DNA from: Bacteroidales bacterium
GTDB taxonomy: Bacteria; Bacteroidota; Bacteroidia; Bacteroidales; F082
DNA: 33,177 nucleotides
Direction of reading: 5' to 3'
Assembly: GCA_029983675.1 (NCBI GenBank)
Contig: JASBYY010000036.1
Coordinates: 1-33,177 of the forward strand
Position numbers and translations under genes: made by a program. Position 1 is the stretch's first letter. Every line of letters begins with the position of its first letter. A model generated the notes under the pieces. That model made no database searches, had not been told where the DNA came from, and saw only the letters and a program-made list of their open reading frames with translations. Positions 9,301 to 17,513 of this stretch are shown in pieces.

Positions 9301-12300
9301 CCTTTTTCGGTGCGTGTCGGCATGTTGTTGCAAAGGTTTGGGTGTCCATACCGGTGATATTTGTGTTTTCGGCTTCTATTTCCGGTGTGCTGATCCATCG
9401 GATGCGGCTTTCCCGGTTTCCTTCGTAGCAGGCTGCAACGCCCCATTTGTACACGCCGGCCTCTGCCTCCGCCCAGCTCACGTCCATGTAAACGGTGTCG
9501 GTCAGCTCCGAAGCCAACAACCTTATGTTTTCCGCCGAGTAGTCCTCGTTGTAGCAATCGGTCCGATACACCTTGAAGTACTGGAAGGAGCGGTTTTTGC
9601 CCGTTATGGTATTTCGTCCGGGCGTTCCGACCTCGTGAAGTTTCCCGGCGACCATTTCACGGACGGGCCCCATAGCCGTTTTGCCTTTGAATGACGGAGC
9701 CTTTTGCGCCGTTCCGAGTGGCAGGGAGACACCGCGACCGTCGGTAACATAGCCCCGAAGCATCCAGGAGTAGTCGTATCCGTAGTTTGTTACGTGATCC
9801 CATTGCGTTCCGTCGAGCGACACCCAGCAGCTGTTGGGATCGCCGCAGTAGGCGCTTGCCGAGGCGGGATAGGAGATGTCGCTGCTGTAACAAGTGATCC
9901 ACAGCGGCAGGTTGCCGTCGAGGTCAACGGGGGTGTCGAGTTCGATTTCCACCATCGAACCGCTTCCCGTCACGTTGAAAACCCGGCTGGCGACTAAGGT
10001 CTGCGGAGTTGCCGTGCCGCCCAGATACACGTTGAGCGTGATTGTTCCCGGCCATGCCGCATCGTAATAGGCGATTTTGGTCAGGCTTGTTCCCGCATAG
10101 TCCGAGAGGTCGGGGAAGCTTACCCCCCAGTAGAGGGTGCCGTCCGCTCCTATCGATCCGGAATAGATACCGTCGTCATAGTACAGCCATTCCGAAACCG
10201 GGTTCACGGGGGCGGTCCAGCTCCAGTACACTTTCACCACGGCGCTGTCCGCTTCTTCCGCATACACCGCCCCTATGGGATGAAAGATTTCGTGCATGAC
10301 GATGTTGATGCCCGATATGACGGAATCAAATTCTATCTCAACAAGTTCGGAATATCTGCCGTTACGGTAGCCGGGTGCCGTTGCACACACATAATACACG
10401 CCTGCATAGATGTTACCGCTGTATGAACCGTCTTCGTTTGAGGTGAAACTGAAAGACCGACCGATATCGTATTCGTCTATGCCCGTGAAGGTCACTGTTG
10501 CTTCGGCAATGCCCGTGACACTGTCTTGTTCAAAGACGAAGCCGGAGACAGATCCGGAGCCGCTGACCCTGACCAAGACGGCGTTGGAATAGCGGGATTC
10601 GCCTTCGTCATACAACGCCGTCACGTTGAAACGGTAGCCTCCCATGTTATAGGTCAAGCCTTCCACCGTACAGGAAGTCCCGGTAATCGGGTTTTCGTTG
10701 ATTTTGACACCGTCGCGGTAGAGGTTGTAGCCTCGGTGCGAACGGTCGTTGACGGGTGTCCAACTCAATGCCAGCGTGTCGCCTTCAAAGAGTTTGTCGT
10801 TGAAAGCAGTCAGGTTTTGCGGAATGTTCAACGCCGAGGTGAAGCCCCATACCGGCCCGTATGTGGTGCCCGCGCTGTTGCGCTCGTTCACCTGCCAGAA
10901 ATAGGTCGTGTTATTCGACAGGAAGCCGGCCCGGTAACTTTCGGCCAAGTCCCCTGTCCATTCGACGACTACTTCGGTCGGTGGATAGACGGTGCCCAAC
11001 AGCAGTTGGTATTCGGTGGTGAAGGTGCCCAAGGCCCATTGGAGAGTGACGGGCGAGAGCACTTCGGAGGCTCCGTCGGCGGGGCTGACCACTTGTGGTG
11101 GCAACGGTGCAGGTATCTCGGTCGGGTTGATGTCGAGGATATATTGTGGACTTGTGGAAGAGGCAACCAAATAATAAGTTTCCGGGGTTACCGTAAGGTT
11201 AGTGATGGCTTGGTCACCGCCGAAGGATACCGGATAACTCCGGTCGGGATTTACAGTTCCAAAAGGTTGCGTGACCACAGGTGCCTCCGGACCTTTCGTC
11301 AAAAACGGTCCGGAGGACATTCCGCCCGCGAAAGGCTCGATGAAGTTTTCCGATCCCGTCTGCAGGTTGGTGGCAAAGCCCCTGATCATCCAGGAATAGT
11401 TGAGGCCGAAGTTTGTCAAATGGTTCCATGAGGCGTTGTTCTGCGATACCCAGCAGCTGTTGGGTTCCCCCACATACTCACATGCCGTGGCGGGATAGGG
11501 GCTTTCGCTGTAGAGGCAGATCCAGAGGTTGCGTGTGGCATCCAGCGGAAAGGGTTGATCGAGTTCCACCGTTGTCCAGCTGTTTGAACCGCTGAGTGTG
11601 AAAGCTTGCGAGACCAATTGTGTCTCCGGTGCAGTGTAGCCTCCCTTGTAGATGTTCAGCGTTGCCGTTCCCGGACTGTCCGCATCGTAAATCTGTACCT
11701 TGGTCAAGGAGCAACCTTCGAAGGCTGCGAGTGAGGCGACGGGAAACATGACACCCCAGTACATCGGGCCGTTTGTGCTTCCTAAGGAAGTGACGTATAT
11801 CCCGTCGTCGTAAGACAACCATTCCGAGATGGGGGCTACGACGCCTTGTCCTATGGGAGGACCTGTGTAGCAGTTTTCGGTGTCCGGGTAGGGTTTCCCG
11901 CCGAGGTCTTCGGCATAAAGGGCGATTTTGGGCTGGTTGCCTTCCGAAACGGAGGCGTTGAGTACCATTTCGTGGTCGAAGGTGAGTTTATACACTCCGT
12001 CCGGTCCGTCGGCATGGCTGCCCGGCAGGAGGTAGTTGTCGTAAATCAATGCGGTGTTCTGTGTCGCGGTAAAGGGGAAACTGTCCACCGGGAGCGGCGT
12101 TTCTACAAGGTCGGGGATTTCGGGCAAATAGGCGGTCGCTGTCATCTCTGCAAGGGAAACGTTGTGTTCGCTCCACAAGGCAACGAGGCTGGCAGTCGTC
12201 TCGCCCTGAACAACGGCGGCATCAGGGCGGGTGGTCACGCTGATGCTTATGGATTCCTCACCGTCGAGGTGGAAAGGCGTTTCCGGATTGCCCGCTTGGC

Positions 12301-14686
12301 TGTCGAGCACGAAGAACGGGGAACCGGCGATGTCGAGGGAGTTGATGTCGATGCCGGCCATTCCCGTGTTGGTCAGGGTGAAACGCTCCCCATGCATGTT
12401 GGCACCGATGGGCCGCGGCCCCATGACCAAGGGATTCGGGGTGATTTCAAGTCCGGGAGGATTTCCGACGGCGAAGGTGGGGAAGTAGTTGTTATAGCCG
12501 TAAATGTCGGTCAGCCATTCGTTGTAGTCGGTGTTGCCGTTGCGCCAGTTGTTCAGGGCGGTGCGCAGGTCGGTCGAATTGTAGCACATCGTGTCTAAGG
12601 TGCAGACCGTGGGATCAACCGTGTCTTGGGTGAAACTGCTGCAGTTAGTCGTTTGGATGTCATCTCCCCAAATCACTCCAAAAGAGGTGATGTAGGAATT
12701 CTCTTCATAGTAAGTGCCGTCAATAATGACTTCAGAACCAACAAAATCTATAATAGCACCAGCACTATGATATTGTGGGGGAATAATTTGACCGGCATTG
12801 TAAACATTTCTTGTTTGTGCACGGTCGTCAATTCTTCCGGCAATGCCTCCGAGATATAATTCTCCGTCCCCTCCAGCCATTTCAATTTTCCCAAGGTTGT
12901 AACAATTGATTATTTGAGAATCGTTCATAAGTTGACCGATAATCCCTCCCACAGCATTCCTAAAGGGAGCCATTTCACCTGTAATCTCACCCTTGTTGAG
13001 GCAGTTCATAATACGGCTGTAATTGTTACTGAATCCCACAATGCCGCCACAACATCCGTTACCGATAATTTCGGCAAGGTTTTCGCAGCCGTTGATTACA
13101 CCGAAATTGCAAAAGTGTCCCGCAATGCCTCCGCGACAGCCTGAAACACCTAATATTTTCCCCATGTTTTTACATCCGATAATATGCAGGTGGGAGCCGT
13201 TTTCGCTGTTATCACCCGAATATTTCCCTACGATGCCCCCAATAATACTTTCACTAATTCCTGAAGTTGTTATTTCAACTTTGTTGATGCAATTGGAGAT
13301 AAACATATCGTCGGTGTCTGTCATGCCGTCTGTAGCGATGAAAGCAACAATACCGGCAGTACAGAAGCCACTAAGTAAGGATCCCGTGATGTACCCCCTT
13401 ACTGTTACATCATGGATACGGGCACCGGGGCCGATGGCCACAAACAGGGCTTGGTGATCCCCTGTTTCTGTGTGCATGTCAAGGCTCAAGGTATGTCCAT
13501 CTCCATCAAAATCACCTCGGAAAGTCCCTTGGAGCGGTTCGGTGAGTGTGGCGATGTCCCGCATCACCTTGAAATGTTTCCCGTAAGTGCTCCATCCGTT
13601 CCCGATGGCTGTGTTTAGAGCTTCCATATCGCTCTTGGAATACAGCAGATAAGGGTAGCTTTCCGTTCCCTCTCCGATAAAATCCGGTTCGGTCATTACG
13701 GAGATCCGCTTCCATGTAGAGACCTCGCTTTCTCCGCAACGGGTTCTCACATGGCATTTGTAGGCTGTGGCGCTGTTCAATCCCGTAAAGGTGTAGCTTG
13801 GACTTGTCAGCCCCGAGGCGGTGGGCGTTGTCGAGGCGGTGGGCGTGTCGTCGATATATACATCCCAGGCGGAGGTGCCTTCATAGGGAGTCCAAGTTAT
13901 GGAAATCTCGGAGCCGCTCGTATGGCTGACTTCAATTTCAACCGGTTTATGACAGATTAAGGTGTAAGGTGTTATGTTTATTTTGATATCGGCTCTGTAT
14001 TCGTGTATAGTAGTGGCGGCTGTAGTAGGGAAATCCATGACATTATTATCCTCGTTGCTAAACCATTGCAAGGTGGTAACATTCGGAGAAGTGCTTGAAA
14101 AATACCAACGTGACCAATAACCACCTTGTGCAAGATTTTTGGAAACCACAATCACCAGATCTCCTTCATGCTCATACGGGAAAGGAGTTTCCAATACCAA
14201 TTCATGCCATCCTGGAGTGTCCCCTAATGTAATATTGGAGCCGGAATAAACCAACGTAAGGTCATCTTCGGGAGTCCAATCCGTGGCGGATTCAAAATAG
14301 CCTCGGGACCGTTCTCCCATGTATATTTTCAATTCATTGAAGACCAGCGGATTCGAAGTTGCGCTCCTAAAGGATAGGGAATTGATTGTGCAGGCTGAAG
14401 AAAATGCCGTTTTCGGATAAAGAGATTCCGTTCTGGAATATTTAGAAATATTATGAAACGGATAGAAAAATTGCGCATAACTCCCTTCTCCAATAATAAT
14501 CTCATCGGCATGGACGAAGGAAGGCAAGAGAAAGGCTGCGAGCAACAACTTGAGGAGGAATTTTCGCATCATGAAGCTCTTTCGGGGTGAAGCACCCGAA
14601 AGAACAGGTTCGGAAGGGTTTGTTTTGTCTGACGGCTTTGCGTTTGCAAGTGTCCTTTTCTTGTTTTTTGTTGTAGTTGTTTTCAT
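6356..14686 (-). CDS. Giant T9SS-secreted multidomain surface protein
   Basis: 2,776 residues as given. A canonical signal peptide (MMRKFLLKLLLAAFLLPS) begins only at residue 39, so translation may instead start at 14572 or 14569; the promoter at 14713-14720 favours the longer form. Order seen: N-terminal beta-rich module; Fn3-like domain (about 250-333); GLUG-type glycine-rich repeats (GGIVGK, GGIAGH, GGIVGF, GGIIGQ, GGIAGR; about 447-634); four copies of a roughly 155-residue module (about 953-1109, 1497-1651, 2169-2322, 2462-2618) marked by WLxYDD, YWGVxF, LNIYxGG and WMIRG; intervening Fn3-like and carboxypeptidase-regulatory-like domains; a YVYAVS/ILYGTRGDG propeller-like region (about 1826-2043); and a type A T9SS sorting domain (VFPNPTKGKLNI, about 2704-2776). 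It is predicted to be exported across the outer membrane and attached to the surface. No catalytic motif was recognised. An adhesin or glycan-binding role is inference. Confidence 0.88.
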   Translation of the reverse strand: MKTTTTKNKKRTLANAKPSDKTNPSEPVLSGASPRKSFMMRKFLLKLLLAAFLLPSFVHADEIIIGEGSYAQFFYPFHNISKYSRTESLYPKTAFSSACTINSLSFRSATSNPLVFNELKIYMGERSRGYFESATDWTPEDDLTLVYSGSNITLGDTPGWHELVLETPFPYEHEGDLVIVVSKNLAQGGYWSRWYFSSTSPNVTTLQWFSNEDNNVMDFPTTAATTIHEYRADIKINITPYTLICHKPVEIEVSHTSGSEISITWTPYEGTSAWDVYIDDTPTASTTPTASGLTSPSYTFTGLNSATAYKCHVRTRCGESEVSTWKRISVMTEPDFIGEGTESYPYLLYSKSDMEALNTAIGNGWSTYGKHFKVMRDIATLTEPLQGTFRGDFDGDGHTLSLDMHTETGDHQALFVAIGPGARIHDVTVRGYITGSLLSGFCTAGIVAFIATDGMTDTDDMFISNCINKVEITTSGISESIIGGIVGKYSGDNSENGSHLHIIGCKNMGKILGVSGCRGGIAGHFCNFGVINGCENLAEIIGNGCCGGIVGFSNNYSRIMNCLNKGEITGEMAPFRNAVGGIIGQLMNDSQIINCYNLGKIEMAGGDGELYLGGIAGRIDDRAQTRNVYNAGQIIPPQYHSAGAIIDFVGSEVIIDGTYYEENSYITSFGVIWGDDIQTTNCSSFTQDTVDPTVCTLDTMCYNSTDLRTALNNWRNGNTDYNEWLTDIYGYNNYFPTFAVGNPPGLEITPNPLVMGPRPIGANMHGERFTLTNTGMAGIDINSLDIAGSPFFVLDSQAGNPETPFHLDGEESISISVTTRPDAAVVQGETTASLVALWSEHNVSLAEMTATAYLPEIPDLVETPLPVDSFPFTATQNTALIYDNYLLPGSHADGPDGVYKLTFDHEMVLNASVSEGNQPKIALYAEDLGGKPYPDTENCYTGPPIGQGVVAPISEWLSYDDGIYVTSLGSTNGPMYWGVMFPVASLAAFEGCSLTKVQIYDADSPGTATLNIYKGGYTAPETQLVSQAFTLSGSNSWTTVELDQPFPLDATRNLWICLYSESPYPATACEYVGEPNSCWVSQNNASWNHLTNFGLNYSWMIRGFATNLQTGSENFIEPFAGGMSSGPFLTKGPEAPVVTQPFGTVNPDRSYPVSFGGDQAITNLTVTPETYYLVASSTSPQYILDINPTEIPAPLPPQVVSPADGASEVLSPVTLQWALGTFTTEYQLLLGTVYPPTEVVVEWTGDLAESYRAGFLSNNTTYFWQVNERNSAGTTYGPVWGFTSALNIPQNLTAFNDKLFEGDTLALSWTPVNDRSHRGYNLYRDGVKINENPITGTSCTVEGLTYNMGGYRFNVTALYDEGESRYSNAVLVRVSGSGSVSGFVFEQDSVTGIAEATVTFTGIDEYDIGRSFSFTSNEDGSYSGNIYAGVYYVCATAPGYRNGRYSELVEIEFDSVISGINIVMHEIFHPIGAVYAEEADSAVVKVYWSWTAPVNPVSEWLYYDDGIYSGSIGADGTLYWGVSFPDLSDYAGTSLTKIAYYDAAWPGTITLNVYLGGTATPQTLVASRVFNVTGSGSMVEIELDTPVDLDGNLPLWITCYSSDISYPASASAYCGDPNSCWVSLDGTQWDHVTNYGYDYSWMLRGYVTDGRGVSLPLGTAQKAPSFKGKTAMGPVREMVAGKLHEVGTPGRNTITGKNRSFQYFKVYRTDCYNEDYSAENIRLLASELTDTVYMDVSWAEAEAGVYKWGVAACYEGNRESRIRWISTPEIEAENTNITGMDTQTFATTCRHAPKKEGDIHTLPLSDMFRGCKAYACNIYGGTVPTGWIRYGVDNLIAATCINPDLEVYGGDYCGDGYVYAVSMNENDSCILNKIDCVTGEVVSSLHTNLPKYQYLQDCAYDVTTGILYGTRGDGMLFAIDISTGSCSPIGSVGNIGRMQVLACDPNGNLYGISYGDPARLYAINKFTAQTTLIGDTGKAAFYIQSGGFDHNTGRLYWAGYDDSCGFFAEVDINTGHATVIANNTGEQLSWCIPFDNISGFQDPGESSLLWSNCIDKEMVASLDLMVLTNSGDSPAGAAVTLTNRSEPDMGYDYQVILDETGFYSWEDFRKGDYTLKIALDGFGTIRIGSLSIWENTSLEYVLEEIVYEVGNLHVSATGWAQWKERNIVSDWLHYDDDIFVDAVGANGGPVYWGVMFTSSELTGYDGCTLTEVALFDAAAGSYTLNIYQGGTDAPQTLVHTQTTTLTGADEWHHITLSEPVPFDISENLWITFYNTGSSFPASACQNTGDPNGRWISIDGTEWTDIASYGFDLTWMIRGLVSNDGRAGSIRFLPPFTGESTETAAFTSRNPDTPVTAKPFEGKTPRALQYYTVMLDGVFCVHTTDRFLQHDVAELQEGTAHTTSVAAVYGTGMSDWIDYEWIYRPCENYEGVEEVTGEAVNGNARITWRGLPSPDPGKTTDEGDWLHYDDGENLDAIGLQSGGGFYWGVMFPSGMLSQYEHRQLTKVAMFDYTAHTGSVNIYQGGGNAPGTLVYTQEYATNGTGQYTEYPLETPIPLDVTKNLWIVMHNHDGQYVASCGTNTGNPNGRWISIDGTEWIDMASVGLNYTWNLRTYVEEGDVPQPDSGTLGVFVFRNGGLLTPEPVTDSAYTDIAPEAGIHLYCIRVVYGNTEYGSTDTAWYAMGCPQCVEVEIQTEGIGDISENDIRVFPNPTKGKLNIMAKGLKHIRIVNTIGQVMYDRNETTDGLELDMGECPSGVYTVVITTNDGSSTHRVVFLR

Positions 14687-14712
14687 GATGTTGTGGGTTT
14701 GTTAGTTCTGTG

Positions 14713-14720
14713 CAAAGGTA
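14713..14720 (-). promoter_or_regulatory. -7 element (TACCTTTG) of the giant T9SS gene
   Basis: TACCTTTGC on the minus strand, 26 nt before the ATG at 14686, matches TAnnTTTG. A second TACCTTTG at 14782-14789 could be a tandem upstream promoter. No strong -33 element is seen for either. A 5' leader of about 20 nt fits the ATG at 14686; starting at 14572 would need a leader of about 135 nt. Confidence 0.6.
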
Positions 14721-14781
14721 CAAACGATTTTACAAGGAGAAATACTAAGTCAAGCATTTTCAAGCATTTATGCGGGTAGAA

Positions 14782-14789
14782 CAAAGGTA
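14782..14789 (-). promoter_or_regulatory. Possible second -7 element (TACCTTTG) upstream of the giant gene
   Basis: The minus strand reads TACCTTTG 69 nt upstream of the first copy, in the intergenic region after the GHMP kinase gene. No -33 element is evident, so the call rests on the octamer alone. The rest of 14721-14948 is AT-rich with nothing else recognisable. Confidence 0.4.
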
Positions 14790-14948
14790 TTTGCAGCACG
14801 AATAGGCGAATAATATGGGTACAAAGGATGTAACCCATTGGTTTTTAAATGATTGGTTTTTTTAATATTGTATTAATTCCGCCATTCTAAGCAACAGCGA
14901 CAATGCTGATCGCAAACAAGCATTTTTTCAGCTTGCAATACATCGGAA

Positions 14949-15869
14949 TCAACTTACCCATTCCCTATAAGGAATGATGACCGGTAACTTGAAAGCCTCG
15001 AAATACGCTTTCACCCGGCTTTCGGGCCAAGGAGTTGCGGCTAACATAAAATCGCCTCCCCACGCACCTAATGATTTTAGACATCCTTCAAAGTCGGGAA
15101 ATTGCATTTGCAAAGGCTCACGACCCAAGCAACGCGACAAGATGGCTTCGTGCGTGTTGAGCAAGGAACAAAAGTCTTGCAAGTCTCGGCTATCGGACAA
15201 TGCGCGGCTGATGGCTGAAATGGCATCGATTTCTTTCATAAAATCCATGTGAGACATCCTTTCCTTGAAAGCCGCAACTTCTTTGGCGGAGTTTTGTTTT
15301 TTCCCTTGATAAACGAAATGCAGCATATCGGCAAAGGAAGGCGCAAAAGGTGCAGGTGTTATTTGAGGCTGTCCTTCAATGAGTCGATAGAATAGCGGAC
15401 TTGTTGCAGTGGCACAGGCAATGTCGTATCCTGAACCGCCGAAGCTTAGCTTTAACAGTTTATATGGATCCACTTTGGCCCATTGCGAAAGGTTGGCGAT
15501 GAGCGTCGAGCTGCTGCCAAGGCCCCATTCGGGATGAAAGTCAAGGTGGGTGGAAAAGTGCAAGTCATGACCATGAAATAGGGCAGGATTCAATTCTTTG
15601 AGGGCGTTCAACACTTCGCACAGCTTACGGGCTTTGGGAGCATCATCGGTAGCGATGGTTTGCAGGTTGTTTTTGTCGATGGTGGCCGAAAACCAATGTC
15701 CTTGGGGTTGAAAGGCTTCCCAATTCAAGCGGTTGTCACAGGACGGGAGTGTCTCTACCTCCAAGCTTTGTCCCAATTTGAGCGGCATGGCTAAAGCCAA
15801 AGCGCCGTGTAGTATTAAGTATTCGCCGGTAAGAAGGATTTTCCCGTGAGAAAGGTAGCGTTGGGTCAT
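14949..15869 (-). CDS. GYDIA-type GHMP kinase, probable phosphomevalonate kinase
   Basis: 306 residues. Visible GHMP features are SHGKILLTGEYLILHGALAL at the N-terminus, the phosphate loop EWGLGSSSTLIANL, the motif GGSGYDIACA that names the GYDIA family of Bacteroidota GHMP kinases, and a C-terminal GAWGGDFMLAA in place of the usual glycine-rich motif 3. With mevalonate kinase and decarboxylase nearby, the missing cytoplasmic step is phosphorylation of 5-phosphomevalonate, and this is the natural candidate. That assignment is from context; the motifs alone only give the GHMP family. It follows HMG-CoA reductase on the same strand, across a 247-nt gap filled by a tandem repeat. Confidence 0.85.
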   Translation of the reverse strand: MTQRYLSHGKILLTGEYLILHGALALAMPLKLGQSLEVETLPSCDNRLNWEAFQPQGHWFSATIDKNNLQTIATDDAPKARKLCEVLNALKELNPALFHGHDLHFSTHLDFHPEWGLGSSSTLIANLSQWAKVDPYKLLKLSFGGSGYDIACATATSPLFYRLIEGQPQITPAPFAPSFADMLHFVYQGKKQNSAKEVAAFKERMSHMDFMKEIDAISAISRALSDSRDLQDFCSLLNTHEAILSRCLGREPLQMQFPDFEGCLKSLGAWGGDFMLAATPWPESRVKAYFEAFKLPVIIPYREWVS

Positions 15870-15931
15870 GGTTCTATGATATTATTGGTACGCTGAATAT
15901 TTTGCATGTGGAATGTTTTGCACACAGAATC

Positions 15932-16118
15932 CGCAGAAATCGCAGAATAGCCTTTAGGTATTCCCGGAAAAAACATTCCCATAATTCTGCGTATTTTGCG
16001 TGATGCATTTTCCGTATCCCAATCCGTAGGACTTGCAGAAAAGTCTCCGCATATTGTCGTAGGCCACATTCATATAATTCTGCGTATTCTGTGTGATATA
16101 TTTTTTCGTGCCCCAATC
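15932..16118. repeat. Two tandem units of about 93 nt between HMG-CoA reductase and the GHMP kinase
   Basis: On the minus strand, unit 1 (16118-16025) and unit 2 (16024-15932) each start GATTGGG, contain CGCAGAATTAT, and end in a CTGC..CTnCG segment. The best-conserved 45-nt blocks lie at 15980-16024 and 16073-16118. The period is close to 31 codons, which keeps a spurious 80-codon frame open through both units. Unit 1 begins inside the stop codon of HMG-CoA reductase. It resembles noncoding dispersed repeats of Bacteroidales intergenic regions; function is unknown. Confidence 0.72.
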
Positions 16119-17442
16119 ATTTCCTCAGACTTTCCAGGTATTTTTCCACTCCTGCATACGATACCGTCTTTTCCTTGAAATGCTCTCTTGCCTTTCTTTT
16201 CTCTTCCTCCGAAGCCTGAAGTTGGTTGAGGATATTGTTGAGGTGCATTTTCATGTGTCCGGCTTGTATGCCTTTGGTGGTGAGTGAACGCACGGCAGAG
16301 AAATTGTTGGCTAAGCCCATAGTGGCTGCAATAATCATCAGTTCCGGGGCGGTGGGGTTGCCCAACAGTTCGAGTGATTTTTTTGCCAAAGGGTGCAGAC
16401 CGGTGAGTCCTCCTACGGTTCCTAAAGCCATAGGGACTTCGAGTTCGAAGCGGAAGATGTCGTTGCTGATGCTGACGGATGACAGGCTTTCGTAACGGCC
16501 ATTGCGTGCGGCGTAGGTGTGTCCGGCAGCCTCAACAGCGCGGAAGTCGTTGCCCGTGGCGATAACCACAGCATCGATGCCATTGTAAATGCCTTTGTTG
16601 TGCGTGGTGGCACGGTAAGGATCGATGTGAGCAATATCGACGGCTTTCTTGAATTTTTGCGCATATTCGGCTCCCGACAAATGTTCATCGATGCCATCGA
16701 GCTGGTTGACAGGACATTCCACCCATACTTTGACACGGCAGTCGGGGGTGTTGTTCGAAAGAATGGTCATGATGATTTCCACCTTGCGAAGCGTTTCGGG
16801 CAACTCGATCTGTTCGGCAAAAAAGTTTTGCAGGCTGTGCCCAAATTGTTCGAGCACGGAGTTGATAAAGTTGGCGCCCATCGAGTTGCAAGTGTTGAAA
16901 GCGATGCGAAGCTGGTAGTAGTCATCAATTTGTGCGGTGAAGTCGATGAGCTGTATGTCGAGGATGCCGCCGCCGCGCTTCACCATTTTTTCTGTCATGA
17001 CGGCAGTGTCGGCAAGGAGCCTTTCCTTGATTTTCGGAAATAGCTCTTGCAGTTGCTCTTTGTCGCCGTTCCAGCCGAAGTGCACCTGGCCGATTTTACG
17101 GGTGTCGATGACTTGGGCGTGGAACCCGCCACGCTCGCCCCAAAACTTTGCCGCCGCCGAAGCGGCAGCCACAACGGAACTTTCTTCGATGACCATCGGA
17201 ACGATATAGGTTTTTCCGTTGATATTGACGTTGGGCGAGATGCCGTAGGGAATGAAAAAGTTGGAAATGGTATTCTCGCTGAACTCGTCGAACAATTGCT
17301 GCTGGCGTTTGTCGGAATGCCAATAGCTTTTCAGCAGCGTGATGACTTCGCCAGGGTTCTCAAAGTAGCTGGCAATGAGTTTCAACTTATCCTCCTTGAT
17401 AAGTTTTGAAAAGCCTTTCTTTATGCTGTTGTGCGGTGCCAT
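16117..17442 (-). CDS. mvaA: Hydroxymethylglutaryl-CoA reductase, class II
   Basis: 441 residues, the usual size of class II (bacterial) HMG-CoA reductases. It reduces HMG-CoA to mevalonate in the cytoplasm, the committed step of the pathway. Visible features are ENTISNFFIPYGISPNV, VPMVIEESSVVAAASAAAKF (catalytic Glu at 86 or 87), THNKGIYNGID (Lys283), ATGNDFRA (Asp299), GTVGGLTGLHP, and QAGHMKMHL (His396). These match the Glu-Lys-Asp-His set known from the Pseudomonas mevalonii enzyme. There is no membrane domain. Class II enzymes were first described as degradative, but with the three kinase/decarboxylase genes here a biosynthetic role is more likely. The gene lies 71 nt downstream of the DUF4468 gene; no strong promoter is seen between them. 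Confidence 0.95.
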   Translation of the reverse strand: MAPHNSIKKGFSKLIKEDKLKLIASYFENPGEVITLLKSYWHSDKRQQQLFDEFSENTISNFFIPYGISPNVNINGKTYIVPMVIEESSVVAAASAAAKFWGERGGFHAQVIDTRKIGQVHFGWNGDKEQLQELFPKIKERLLADTAVMTEKMVKRGGGILDIQLIDFTAQIDDYYQLRIAFNTCNSMGANFINSVLEQFGHSLQNFFAEQIELPETLRKVEIIMTILSNNTPDCRVKVWVECPVNQLDGIDEHLSGAEYAQKFKKAVDIAHIDPYRATTHNKGIYNGIDAVVIATGNDFRAVEAAGHTYAARNGRYESLSSVSISNDIFRFELEVPMALGTVGGLTGLHPLAKKSLELLGNPTAPELMIIAATMGLANNFSAVRSLTTKGIQAGHMKMHLNNILNQLQASEEEKRKAREHFKEKTVSYAGVEKYLESLRK

Positions 17443-17513
17443 TAGTATTTGACGAATAATGCGTTTTTAAGATTGTCAAGGCGCAGGGAATGCTGTGCGG
17501 TTCCGACCGTTTT

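Noticed and set aside
10526..11431. 301-codon plus-strand open frame
   Set aside because: It lies antisense inside the giant T9SS gene, has no recognisable motifs and no promoter. The minus frame carries clear domains.
11846..12598. 250-codon plus-strand open frame
   Set aside because: It is antisense within the giant gene, a low-complexity Val/Gly-rich shadow with no family match.
15874..16116. 80-codon minus-strand open frame with EYAELYEC / KYAELWEC repeats
   Set aside because: It is generated by the 93-nt tandem repeat, whose period is a multiple of three. No start signal, and it overlaps the HMG-CoA reductase end.
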